Positions 34,371 to 42,639 of a DNA stretch of 64,000 bases are shown here, piece after piece. Within the stretch, counting starts at the first letter, position 1; each line of letters begins with the position of its first letter. Under the pieces are notes generated by a model. The model made no database searches and had not been told where the DNA came from. It worked only from the letters and a program-made list of their open reading frames with translations. The DNA is from DASUNQ01 sp035536455 (lineage in GTDB: Bacteria > Acidobacteriota > Thermoanaerobaculia > Multivoradales > UBA5704), in contig DATLOC010000009.1 of the NCBI GenBank assembly GCA_035536455.1, forward strand, positions 1 to 64,000. Reading direction: 5' to 3'. The position numbers and the translations under genes are program-made.

Positions 34371-34957
34371 GCGGAAGACTCTCGGAGCGGCCGGGAAGAC
34401 TCCCGACGACGTCGGGAACGCTCTCCGCGCGCGCGAATGACTCCCGCGCCATGCCAGAGCGTTCCCGGCGAGTGCGAAATTCTCCCAGCGAGACCGGGAG
34501 CATTCCCGGACGGCCAAGAAATTCTCCCGGGCGACGAGGAAAAGCTCCCGGCGTCCGCGGGAGCGCTCCGGCGGTCTGCGGCGCAATTCCAAGCGAGCCG
34601 GCGCGGCCTGCGGCGGCCCGCACGAGCCGACCGCCCGAGCCGGCGCCGCCTCCGGCCGACTCGCCGCGGGGTCCGCGACAGCCGCTCCCGAGGCCCGCAC
34701 ACCGCCGGAGCGCTCCGCGCGAGCGACGGCGGACTCCCGCAGAGTGCCGGCGCGTTCCGCTCGAAGCGCAGAGCGCTCTGCGTCGAGCGGGAAGAGTTCC
34801 GCCGCGTCCGCAGAGCCTTTCCCCGAGCCGCCGCCGCGTTACCCCGGCCTCCGAAGGGCTTCCCGCCGTCTGCGTCCGCTTTCCGGACGGCGCAGGGAGC
34901 TTTCCGGGCCTTCTCCGCCGCATTCCCTCGTCGGTCAGAAAGAGTTCCCTGGCTCTC
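34371..34957. repeat. 21-bp phased array of GGGAGCGCTCCC-type motifs
   Basis: A degenerate inverted-symmetric motif of the form GGGAANNCTCCCG recurs about 27 times. CTC/TTC centres fall at 34379, 34400, 34421, then after small slips at 34503, 34524, 34545, 34566, 34587, and again in strict 21-bp steps from 34692 through 34713, 34734, 34755, 34776, 34797 to 34945. Units between 34600 and 34690 are nearly erased. The array starts only 16 bp upstream of the kinase start codon and ends at the boundary of the 0.5-kb repeat copy A. Frames on both strands stay open because 21 is divisible by three. Confidence 0.8.
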
Positions 34958-35541
34958 CCGCGCGGGGCGGATAGTGCCGCGTGAGATGCCGTGCCACCCG
35001 GCCCGCGAAGAGGCGCGCCCGCTTCGCGGGTCCTGGTTTGGAGGGTGGTTGGCTGGTTAGCGGGTAGAGGCTTCGACGCTAACGCATGGTGGCCCCCTCA
35101 CCCGAACGCGCCGCTTCGCGGGCCTCTGGCCCAGCACATCACGCGGCGCCATGACTCGCAACTCTGAAGTGACGTCCAGCGGAGGGAGACGGAACACCCT
35201 CCCCTTGTCATCCTGAGCGAGAGCGAAGGATCTGGGTGGGGGGCGGCACGATGCCGCGATGTCTTCGCGCCACCCTGCCCCCAGATCCCTCGCTCACGCT
35301 CGGGATGACAGGGGGCCACCATCTGTGCAGTGGCTCCACCGCCGGTTCTAGGGCCCGCAGGTCTCTGGAACGCCGGGCGCTCCGTCCGCTCCCCCTCGCA
35401 GGCCACCATGCGAGGCGCCGGAGCCATCGCCGTGTTTTCCGGCAACACCCCTCTGTACCAGCACGCGCAGCGCGGACACCACGGAGCGCCCGGCGCGGAG
35501 GAGAGCCTGCGGGCCCCCACGCCGGAACGGCCGCAGCAAGC
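34957..35541 (+). repeat. About 0.5-kb dispersed repeat, copy A
   Basis: This stretch matches the reverse complement of 38726-39197 over nearly its whole length. Shared blocks include the GGATAGTGCCGCGTGAGATGCC start, a TTCGCGGGCCTCTGGCCC block, AACTCTGAAGTGACGTC, GGTTCTAGGGCCCGCAGGTC and AGCGCCCGGCGCGGAGGAGAG. Copy A is about 110 bp longer because it contains a pair of facing GTCATCCTGAGC elements (35208-35309). Translation gives only short Arg-rich peptides, and no transposase is present. Nothing else is seen in the gap between the kinase and smpB. Confidence 0.8.
35208..35309. repeat. Facing pair of GTCATCCTGAGCG repeat elements
   Basis: Element 35208-35236 (GTCATCCTGAGCGAGAGCGA, then AGGATCTGG) faces an inverted relative at 35280-35309, so the pair can fold on itself. 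A third copy is at 62931-62958 near tilS. This short dispersed element is widespread in many bacterial phyla and behaves like a REP-type non-coding repeat. Its insertion explains why repeat copy A is longer than copy B. Confidence 0.75.
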
Positions 35542-35550
35542 CTCTTACCG

Positions 35551-36027
35551 TTACCCCCGCGCCCGTTCCCTCACCGCCTCCTCCATCTCGCGGTCCAGCA
35601 CCCGCCGCTTCTCGGCCTCGCGCTTGTCGTAGAGCTTCTTGCCCTGGGCTAAGCCCAGCTCCAGCTTGATCCAGTTGCCTTTGAGGTAGACGGCGAGCGG
35701 GATGACTGTCTGCCCCTTGATCTGCGTCCGGCCAAACAGACGCTCGATCTCGCGCCGCTTGAGCAGCAGCCGGCGCTTGCGCTCGGGGTCGTGGTTCTGC
35801 CGGTTGCCGTGGCTGTAGGGGCTGATGTGCGCGCCGATCAGCCAGGCCTGGTCGCCGTCGAAGGCGACGTAGCTGTCCTTGAGCTGGACCTTGCCGGCGC
35901 GCGCCGCCTTGACCTCGGTGCCGGTGAGCGCGATACCCGCCTCCAGCCGCTCGAGGACGTGGTAGTCGTGGAGTGCGCGGCGGTTCTGCGCCAGGCTGCG
36001 CACCCCCTCCTTGCCGGGCTTCGCCAT
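35551..36027 (-). CDS. smpB: SsrA-binding protein SmpB
   Basis: A 158-residue tmRNA partner. ALHDYHVLERLEAGIALTGTEVKAAR (about 18-43) and the ISPYSHGNRQNHDPERKRRLLL segment (about 68-89) are diagnostic, and the tail ends in the conserved basic stretch (KLYDKREAEKRRVLDREMEEAV). It brings tmRNA to stalled ribosomes. ATG 36027 gives standard length. The ssrA gene itself is not seen here. Divergent from the DUF4390 gene with 43 nt between starts. Confidence 0.96.
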   Translation of the reverse strand: MAKPGKEGVRSLAQNRRALHDYHVLERLEAGIALTGTEVKAARAGKVQLKDSYVAFDGDQAWLIGAHISPYSHGNRQNHDPERKRRLLLKRREIERLFGRTQIKGQTVIPLAVYLKGNWIKLELGLAQGKKLYDKREAEKRRVLDREMEEAVRERARG

Positions 36028-36070
36028 GCCGGCAAGTGTAACCGCCCGCGCGCTACACTCCGGCCCAGGG

Positions 36071-36622
36071 ATGACTCGCGGCGCGGCGCTTCTCTGGCTC
36101 CTCCTGCTCCTGGCCGAGGGCGGGCCGAAGGCGAGCGTCTCGAACCTGCAGGTGGCGGTGGACGGCGAGCGGGCCCTCGTCTCGCTGGTGCTGCGCAACG
36201 CCTTCGACGGCGCCCTCCTCGCCCGCCTCCAGAGCGGCCTGCCGACCGAGATCGTCTACCGCTTCGAGCTGCTGCGCGACCGCAAGCGCTGGTTCGACCG
36301 CGGCGTCGCCGAGAACACGCTGGAGGTGGCGGCGGTGCACGACGCGGTGACCCAGGAGACGACCGTCAACTACCGCCTCGACGGCAAGCTGATCGACACG
36401 CGCACGGTGCGCGAGCGACCGGCGATCGAGCGGGCGATGACCCGCCTCGAGCGCGTGCCGGTCTTCAGCCTCGAGGGCCTGCCCCGCCGCCAGCGCCTGC
36501 TGGTGCGGGCGCGCGCCGAGTTCGGGACGCGGATGGTGCTAGGGCTCCTCCCGGCGCGGGTGGCCACCGCCTGGGCGGAGTCGCGGAAGTTCCGCCCGGC
36601 GGCGCCAGCGCCGAGCCCCTGA
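36071..36622 (+). CDS. DUF4390 secreted protein
   Basis: A 183-residue protein with an N-terminal signal (ALLWLLLLLAEGG). The mature part is a predicted beta-sandwich with VSLVLRNAFDGALLARLQSGLPTEIVYRFEL (about 35-65), characteristic of DUF4390, a family commonly encoded just before NtrY-like sensor kinases. It ends 9 nt before the kinase start, so the two are co-transcribed and may act in one sensory pathway. Its molecular role is unknown. Confidence 0.78.
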   Translation: MTRGAALLWLLLLLAEGGPKASVSNLQVAVDGERALVSLVLRNAFDGALLARLQSGLPTEIVYRFELLRDRKRWFDRGVAENTLEVAAVHDAVTQETTVNYRLDGKLIDTRTVRERPAIERAMTRLERVPVFSLEGLPRRQRLLVRARAEFGTRMVLGLLPARVATAWAESRKFRPAAPAPSP

Positions 36623-36631
36623 GCCGCGGCG

Positions 36632-38464
36632 ATGGACCTCCGCGACCGCCTCCTCCGCCACCGCAAGGACACCCGCCTGATCGTCGGCGGGCTGGCCCTC
36701 CTCCTCTTCGTCCTGGCGGCGGCCTTCTATCTCCTCCAGCGCGGGCGCGACCTGCCGGCGGTGCTGGTCGCCAACCGCCTCCTCCTGTTCGTCCTCTGGT
36801 ACGCCAACGTCGTCCTCATCCTGATCGTTCTCTTCGTCCTGCTGCGCAACCTCTTCAAGCTGGCGGTCGAGCGGCGGCACCGCGTCCTGGGCTCGAAGTT
36901 CAAGACCAAGCTCGTGGCCTCCTACATCGGCCTGTCGCTGATCCCGGTGCTGCTGCTCTTCCTCCTCGCCGCCGAGCTCCTCCAGGGCTCCATCGACCGC
37001 TGGTTCAACGCCCCGGCCCGGCCGGTCCTCGAGCAAGGGAGCGCGGTGGCGCAGGCGCTCTACCGGCGGGTCGAGGAGGACAGCCTGCGCGCCGCCGGGC
37101 GGGTGCTCGCCGAGGTCGCGGAGCTGGACCTCGAGAGCCCCGCCGAGCGCACCGCGCTGGCGCGCCGGCTGCGCGCGCTGGCAGCGGAGCACGGCGTGGA
37201 CCTCCTCGCGGTCTACGAGGGGACCGAGTTCGTGCAGGCGGTGGTCGATCCGCGCGCCGGTCTCCCCGACCTCCCGGAGCCCGGCCGCGACCTGCTGGAG
37301 GAGGCGGTGCGCGAAGGGCGGGCGCTGCGGCGGCAGGCGCCGCCGGGCGGGCGCGGGCGCCTGCTGCTCGCCGCCGCCGCCGAGCCGGGGGAGCGGCTGG
37401 AGCTGACGACGGTGGTGGTGGCCGGGGACGTCCTCGAGCCGGCGCTCGCCGGCCGCGCCGAGGCGCTGATGCAGGGCGAGCAGAGCTTCCGCCAGCTCGA
37501 GGTGCAGAAGGACGACCTGCGCGCCAGCCACTTCCTGATCTTCCTCATGATGACGCTGCTCATCCTCCTCGCCTCCTCCTGGGTCGGGCTCTACCTGGCG
37601 CGGCGGGTGACGGTGCCGATCCTGGCGCTCGCCGAAGGCACCCGGCGGATCAGCGGCGGCGAGCTCTCCCACCGCGTCGACGTCGAGGCCGACGACGAGC
37701 TGGGCGTGCTCGTCAGCTCGTTCAACCGCATGACCGCGGAGCTGGAGGCCAGCCGGGCGCTGCTCGAGCGGCGGACCGAGGAGCTGCTCGAGGCGCGGCA
37801 GCTCGCCGCCTGGAACGAGGCGGCGCGGCGGCTCGCGCACGAGATCAAGAACCCGCTGACGCCGATCCGGCTGGCGGCCGAGCGCGTGCTCAGGAAGCAG
37901 CGCGCGGCGGACCCGGGGCTCGGCGCGGCGATCGAGGAGGGGGTGGAGGTCATCGTCCGCGAGGTCGGGGCGATGCAGGCGATGGTCGACGAGTTCTCGC
38001 GCTACGCGCGGATGCCGCGGCCGCGGCCGGTGCGGGTGGATTTGGGGAAGCTCGTGGACGAGACGCTCCACCTCTACCGCGGCGTCAAGCCCGGTGTGGC
38101 GGTCGAAGGCGCGGTGGCGCCGGAGCTCGGCGAGGTCTGGCTCGACCCCGAGCAGATCAAGCGCGCCCTCATCAACCTGCTCGACAACGCCGTCGAGGCG
38201 ACGCCGCCGCCCGGCCGCGTCGAGCTGCGCGCCGCCGCCGCCGACGGCCACCTCGAGATCCGCGTCGCCGACACCGGCCCCGGCATCCCCCCCGAGGCGA
38301 AGGAGAAGCTCTTCCTCCCCTACTACTCCACCAAAGGCCGCGGCACCGGCCTCGGCCTCTCCATCGTCCACCGCATCGTCACCGACCACCAAGGGACGAT
38401 CCGCGTCGAAGACAACCGGCCGCAGGGGGCGGTGTTCACCATCGAGCTACCGCTGCAGGCCTGA
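36632..38464 (+). CDS. NtrY-like membrane sensor histidine kinase
   Basis: A 610-residue kinase. Membrane helices lie at about 14-30, 45-72 and 92-115. After a periplasmic sensor (about 116-290) a further helix at about 303-325 leads into a HAMP domain (about 325-380). The H-box is LAHEIKNPLTPIRL (His near 405). The ATP domain has N-box NLLDNAVEA, G1 DTGPGIPPE, F-box LFLPYYSTK and G2 GTGLGLSI. The multi-helix N-terminus resembles NtrY. No response regulator is adjacent. The NtrC-like gene at 53877 could be a partner, but the distance makes this uncertain. Confidence 0.92.
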   Translation: MDLRDRLLRHRKDTRLIVGGLALLLFVLAAAFYLLQRGRDLPAVLVANRLLLFVLWYANVVLILIVLFVLLRNLFKLAVERRHRVLGSKFKTKLVASYIGLSLIPVLLLFLLAAELLQGSIDRWFNAPARPVLEQGSAVAQALYRRVEEDSLRAAGRVLAEVAELDLESPAERTALARRLRALAAEHGVDLLAVYEGTEFVQAVVDPRAGLPDLPEPGRDLLEEAVREGRALRRQAPPGGRGRLLLAAAAEPGERLELTTVVVAGDVLEPALAGRAEALMQGEQSFRQLEVQKDDLRASHFLIFLMMTLLILLASSWVGLYLARRVTVPILALAEGTRRISGGELSHRVDVEADDELGVLVSSFNRMTAELEASRALLERRTEELLEARQLAAWNEAARRLAHEIKNPLTPIRLAAERVLRKQRAADPGLGAAIEEGVEVIVREVGAMQAMVDEFSRYARMPRPRPVRVDLGKLVDETLHLYRGVKPGVAVEGAVAPELGEVWLDPEQIKRALINLLDNAVEATPPPGRVELRAAAADGHLEIRVADTGPGIPPEAKEKLFLPYYSTKGRGTGLGLSIVHRIVTDHQGTIRVEDNRPQGAVFTIELPLQA

Positions 38465-38479
38465 GCTAGGATCGACGGC

Positions 38480-38680
38480 ATGAGCAAGGTCGCACCGATC
38501 GAGAAGCAGATCGAGGAGCTGGACGACGCCTCGTTCGCCGAGCTGCGCGACTGGTTCATCGAGTACGAGCACGCGCGCTGGGACCGGCAGATCGAGGCCG
38601 ATTCCGCCGCCGGCAAGCTCGACTGGCTCATCGAGGAGGCTCTAGCGGAGCACCGAGCGGGAAAGACGACGCCGCGTTGA
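38480..38680 (+). CDS. Lone antitoxin-like protein
   Basis: A 66-residue acidic protein. IEKQIEELDDASFAELRDWF..YEHARWDRQIEADSAAGKLDWLIEEALAEHRAGK matches a small antitoxin-like family normally encoded just upstream of a RelE/ParE-type toxin. Here no toxin follows. The gene ends 45 nt before the inverted repeat copy B, which may have replaced it. It starts 15 nt after the kinase stop. Confidence 0.65.
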   Translation: MSKVAPIEKQIEELDDASFAELRDWFIEYEHARWDRQIEADSAAGKLDWLIEEALAEHRAGKTTPR

Positions 38681-38725
38681 GGCACTCCGCCTCCGGGCGC
38701 GGCGCTGATAAGGCCTAGAAAAAAA

Positions 38726-39197
38726 CCTGCTGCGGCTGTTCCGGTGGGTCCGCAGGCTCTCCTCCGCGCCGGGCGCTCCTTGGTGTCCGCGCTGGGCGTG
38801 CTGGTCCATACCTTTCTTGCTGGCAAACACGTCCTTGCCTCCGCCGCCTCGCACGGTGGACGGCGAGGGGGAGCGGACGGAGCGCCCGGCGCTCCAGAGA
38901 CCTGCGGGCCCTAGAACCGACAGTGGAGCCGCTGCGGCGCTCTTGCCGAGCGCAGCGAGGCATCCTGGGTGGGGGGCGACGTCACTTCAGAGTTCCGAGT
39001 GATGGCGCCGCGTGATGTGCCGGGCCAGAGGCCCGCGAAGCGGCGCGTGTCGGTGAAGGGGCCACCGTGCGTTAGCGGCGAAGCCTTCACCCGCTAACCA
39101 GCCACTACCTCTTCCAACCAGGACCCGCGCAGCGGGCGCGCCTCTTCGCGGGCCGGGTGGCCCGGCATCTCACGCGGCACTATCCGCCCCGCGCGGG
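38726..39197 (-). repeat. About 0.5-kb dispersed repeat, copy B (inverted)
   Basis: This is the inverted partner of 34957-35541. The two copies bracket smpB, DUF4390, the NtrY-like kinase and the antitoxin gene. The match reaches from GCAGCAGG at one end to CCCGCGCGGGGCGGATAGTG at the other. Copy B lacks the GTCATCCTGAGC pair present in copy A and has small indels. It fills the whole gap between the antitoxin gene and the YbjN-like gene; nothing else is seen there. Confidence 0.8.
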
Positions 39198-39228
39198 ACT
39201 CTTGGGCGGGCGGGGGGCTTCCGGGCGG

Positions 39229-39729
39229 CTACGCCTCGGCTTCCGTCCCCGCTTCCGCCCCGGTCTCGGTCCGCCGCCGCCGTCCGCCGGTGTCCTGGAT
39301 CTTCTCGAGCGCCGTCTGGCCGCCGTACTTCTCGACGATGCGGTCGTCGTAGTCGTCGGCCAGGGTGGCGACGGCGGCGATCACGCCGAGCAGGTTGCGG
39401 CGCTGCAGCGAGTGACCGAAGAGCGAGTAGGCGAGGAAGATGTCGCTGCCGACCAGCGAGAACGAGCCGAAGAGGAGCGTGTGGTTGAGCTCGAGGAGGC
39501 CGAGCAGCAGCTCCTCGCTCACCTCCACGTCCTGCACGCAGTACGACATCACCGTCACCACCGCCTCCTCGGGCCCGTACGGCTCGACCGAGATCTCCAG
39601 CACCGTGGTGCCGTAGCGGACGTAGAAGTGGTCGGTCTCCGGCTCGTGGTACGGCTCGTCGAACAGCTCGCGCAGATACTCCTCCACGCGGTAGAACGTC
39701 TGCTCCTGGACCTCGTGCTCGAAGCGCAT
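39229..39729 (-). CDS. YbjN/T3SS-chaperone-like domain protein
   Basis: A 166-residue acidic cytoplasmic protein. It has the alpha/beta pattern of the YbjN/CesT-like fold: helix VEEYLRELFDE, strands HFYVRYGTTVLEISVEPYG and AVVTVMSYCVQDV, helix EELLLGLLELNHTLLFGSFSLV, strand DIFLAYSLFG, long helix. The tail after about 145 is a low-complexity Arg/Glu stretch. Family members act as chaperone-like or regulatory proteins; the partner here is unknown. Confidence 0.65.
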   Translation of the reverse strand: MRFEHEVQEQTFYRVEEYLRELFDEPYHEPETDHFYVRYGTTVLEISVEPYGPEEAVVTVMSYCVQDVEVSEELLLGLLELNHTLLFGSFSLVGSDIFLAYSLFGHSLQRRNLLGVIAAVATLADDYDDRIVEKYGGQTALEKIQDTGGRRRRTETGAEAGTEAEA

Positions 39730-39859
39730 CGCCGTGGGCCTCCGCGGCTTACTTTACTCCCGCGGCGACCCGCGGGCCTCGCGTTGACCCCCCCCCGGGG
39801 TGCGGGTTAGTGTGCCGGGCGTTCTCTTGACCAGCCGGGATCCCGAGAGGAGATTGAGC

Positions 39860-41158
39860 ATGCGAGGCGCGTTCTTGAAGGGGCTGGCCGTGGCCGCTCT
39901 CTGGCTGGCCGCCGCGGCGCCCGGCCAAGCGGCCGGGTTCGCGATATTCGAGCAGGGGACGAAGGCGATGGGCATGGGCGGCGCCTTCACGGCGCAGGCC
40001 GACGACCTCTCGGCGATGTTCCACAACGCCGGCGGCCTCGCGTTCGTCGAGAAGGCGGACTGGATGGGCGGGATCACCTGGTTCCAGGGCACCGAAGCCG
40101 AGTTCCAGGGCGCGGCCCCGTTCCCGGGCCCCAACGCCCGCGGCGAGCAGGAGCTCCTCTCCCAGCCGCTCCTCCACCTCTACTACGGCCGCCCGGTCGC
40201 CGCGGGGAGCCGCTGGACCTGGGGTCTCGGCGTCACCAACCCCTTCGGCCTGATCACCGAGTGGAAGGACCCCGACCAGTTCTCCGGCCGCTTCCTCAGC
40301 ACCAAGGCCGCGCTGCGGGTCTTCGACTTCAACCCGACGCTCGGCTGGCGGGTGAGCGACAACTTCGGCGTCGGCTTCGGCGCCGTCGCCCGCCTCTCGG
40401 ACGTCGAGCTCAAGCGCGGCGTCCCGGCGATCAACCCCTTCACCCAGCGGGTCTCGGACGTCGGCCAGCTGGAGCTCGAGTCCGACCCCAGCGAGGGGTA
40501 CGGCTGGAACTTCGGCGTGCTGCACAAGTACAACAACAGCTTCTCCTGGGGGCTCTCCTACCGCAGCAAGGTGGATGTCGACTACGAGGGCGACGCGCGC
40601 ATCACCCAGGTCCTGACCGGCACGCCGCTCGATCCGATCATCGCCGCCCGCATCCCCTTCGGCCGCGACCTGCCGGTCGCCACCGAGATCCAGTTCCCCG
40701 ACATGGCGAGCCTCGGGCTCGCCTTCGCGGTGTCGCCGAACGTCGTCGTCGAGACCGACGTCAACTGGACCGGTTGGAGCAGCTTCGAGGAGGTGCCGAT
40801 CAACTTCACCGACGGCGACCTGCCGAACGCCACGATCCCCGAACACTGGGAGGACGTCTACAACTACCGCGCCGGCTTCCGCTGGACGATCTCGCCGAAG
40901 TCGCAGCTGCGGCTGGGCTACATCTTCGACGAGTCGCCGCAGCCGGAGGAGGCGGTCTCGCCGCTCCTGCCCGACGCCGACCGCAACGACTTCACCATCG
41001 GCTGGGGCCACAGCGGCAAGCACACCTGGGACCTGGCGCTGATGTACGTCAAGTTCGACGAGCGCGAGCGCGACGAGAGCTTCCCCGAGGAGGGGAACGA
41101 CTTCTTCGGCACTTACAACACCGAGGCCGTCCTCCTGGCCTTCACCCTCAACTGGTAG
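39860..41158 (+). CDS. FadL-type outer-membrane transport protein
   Basis: A 432-residue porin with a signal peptide (about 1-25, ending PGQAAG). AGFAIFEQGTKAMGMGGAFTAQADDLSAMFHNAGGLA (24-61) is the plug/hatch signature of the FadL/OmpP1 family for hydrophobic compounds. Alternating beta strands follow, ending in an aromatic-terminated strand (LLAFTLNW), as outer-membrane barrels do. ATG 39860 lies behind GAGAGGAGA. A TTGACC hexamer at 39784-39789 may be part of its promoter. The GDSL hydrolase gene follows after 33 nt, suggesting lipid uptake and hydrolysis. Confidence 0.9.
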   Translation: MRGAFLKGLAVAALWLAAAAPGQAAGFAIFEQGTKAMGMGGAFTAQADDLSAMFHNAGGLAFVEKADWMGGITWFQGTEAEFQGAAPFPGPNARGEQELLSQPLLHLYYGRPVAAGSRWTWGLGVTNPFGLITEWKDPDQFSGRFLSTKAALRVFDFNPTLGWRVSDNFGVGFGAVARLSDVELKRGVPAINPFTQRVSDVGQLELESDPSEGYGWNFGVLHKYNNSFSWGLSYRSKVDVDYEGDARITQVLTGTPLDPIIAARIPFGRDLPVATEIQFPDMASLGLAFAVSPNVVVETDVNWTGWSSFEEVPINFTDGDLPNATIPEHWEDVYNYRAGFRWTISPKSQLRLGYIFDESPQPEEAVSPLLPDADRNDFTIGWGHSGKHTWDLALMYVKFDERERDESFPEEGNDFFGTYNTEAVLLAFTLNW

Positions 41159-41191
41159 GCCGCCAGCGGCCCCTGCAAGGAGAACGCGGCA

Positions 41192-42564
41192 ATGCACCGA
41201 CTCACGCTCAAGGCGGCCGTCTCGGCCCTCCTGCTCCTCTCGGGCGCGGCTTCCGCCGCCGCGCAGGTCGACACCGGCAGCGCCAACTTCAGCCGCTACG
41301 TGGCGATCGGCGACAGCCTGACCGCCGCCTTCATGTCGGGCGGCCTGGTGCGCGACGTCCAGCTCAACAGCTACCCGGCGCTCATCTGGCGGCAGGTGAC
41401 CGGCACCGCCACCGGCTTCGAGCAGCCGCTCGTCTCGCAGCCGGGGATCCCGCCGCTGCTGACGCTGCGCGGCCTCTTCCCGACCGTCATCACCCCCAAG
41501 TCCAACACGCCCGGCAACCCGCTGAACCTCAACCTGCCGCGCCCCTACAACAACCTCGGAGTCCCGGGCGCCGACGCCCAGGACGTGGTGGCCACGGTCA
41601 CCGGCGGCCTCCACGACCTCGTGCTGCGCGGCCAGGGGACGCAGCTCCAGCAGGCGCTGGCGCTGCGCCCCACCTTCGTCACCGTCTGGGTGGGCAACAA
41701 CGACGTGCTGGGGGGGCGACCTCCGGGCGGGTGATCGACGACGTCACCCTGACGACCGCGCCCCGCTTCGAGCTCTACTTCCGGCAGATCGTCACCTCGC
41801 TCAACGCCGCCGGCGCGAAGATGGCGATCGGCAACATCCCCGACGTCACCTCGATCCCCTTCGTCACCACGATCCCGCCGGTCGTCGTCGACCCGCGGAC
41901 CAACCTGCCGGTGCGGATCGGCGGCAACCTGGTGCCCTTGGTCGGCGTGACCCCGGAGCAGGACTTCGTGCTGCTCTCGGCCGCCGGTCTGCTCGGCCAG
42001 GGCATCGGCATCCCGGCCGCGCTCGGCGGCCGCGGCACGCCGCTGCCCGACGAGGTGGTGCTCTCCGCCGCCGAGGTGGCGGCGATCCGCGCCCGCACCG
42101 CGGCCCTCAACGGCATCATCCAGACCCTCGCCAACCAGGTGGGCGCGGCGGTGATGGACTTCAACACCGAGTTCACCCAGGTCGCCCAACGCGGGATCAC
42201 CATCGGCGGCGTGACCTACACCACGGCCTTCCTGACCGGCGGCTTCTTCTCCCACGACGGCGTCCATCCGACTCCGTTCGGCTACGCTTACGTCGCCAAC
42301 CTCTTCATCGACGCGATCAACGCGCAGTTCGGCGGCGACATCCCGCCGGTGGACCTCTTCCCGTTCATGTTCGGGCCGGAGGCGAGCGCCGGGTTCGCGC
42401 CCTCGACCGCGGCGTCCGGGCAGCTCTCGCCGCTGGCGCTCGACATGCTCTTCTGGTCGCTCGACGTGCCGAAGCTGGCGCCTTCCAAGGGGGGCGGGCC
42501 GACGCCGCCGGCGCCGAAGGTGACGCCCAAGCCGCGCGGCAAGGGGAGGGCAGGGCGCGAGTAG
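41192..42564 (+). pseudogene. GDSL/SGNH hydrolase split by a -1 frameshift
   Basis: Two frames together encode one secreted SGNH hydrolase of about 457 residues. Part 1 (41192-41734) has the signal peptide, block I AIGDSLTAAF, block II GVPGADAQDVV and block III WVGNNDVLGG, then runs into a stop. Part 2, read one base back from 41716 to 42564, carries the catalytic HDGVHPTPFG block V. The shift coincides with a run of seven G (41710-41716). One extra G would restore the frame, so a sequencing error or mutation is most likely. The run is also a perfect -1 slippery heptamer, so programmed frameshifting cannot be excluded. Confidence 0.75.
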
Positions 42565-42639
42565 CGCGTATGCGGTGCCAAGCAATTGCGCAAGCGAAGC
42601 CTTGCTCGTGCGCGCGCGGTGCGCTAGGTTAGCCGGACC

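Noticed and set aside
34356..34700. N-terminal extension of the Ser/Thr kinase
   Set aside because: The extension translates the phased array. The chain starting MIGRVVGSYEI at 34355 is the standard kinase beginning.
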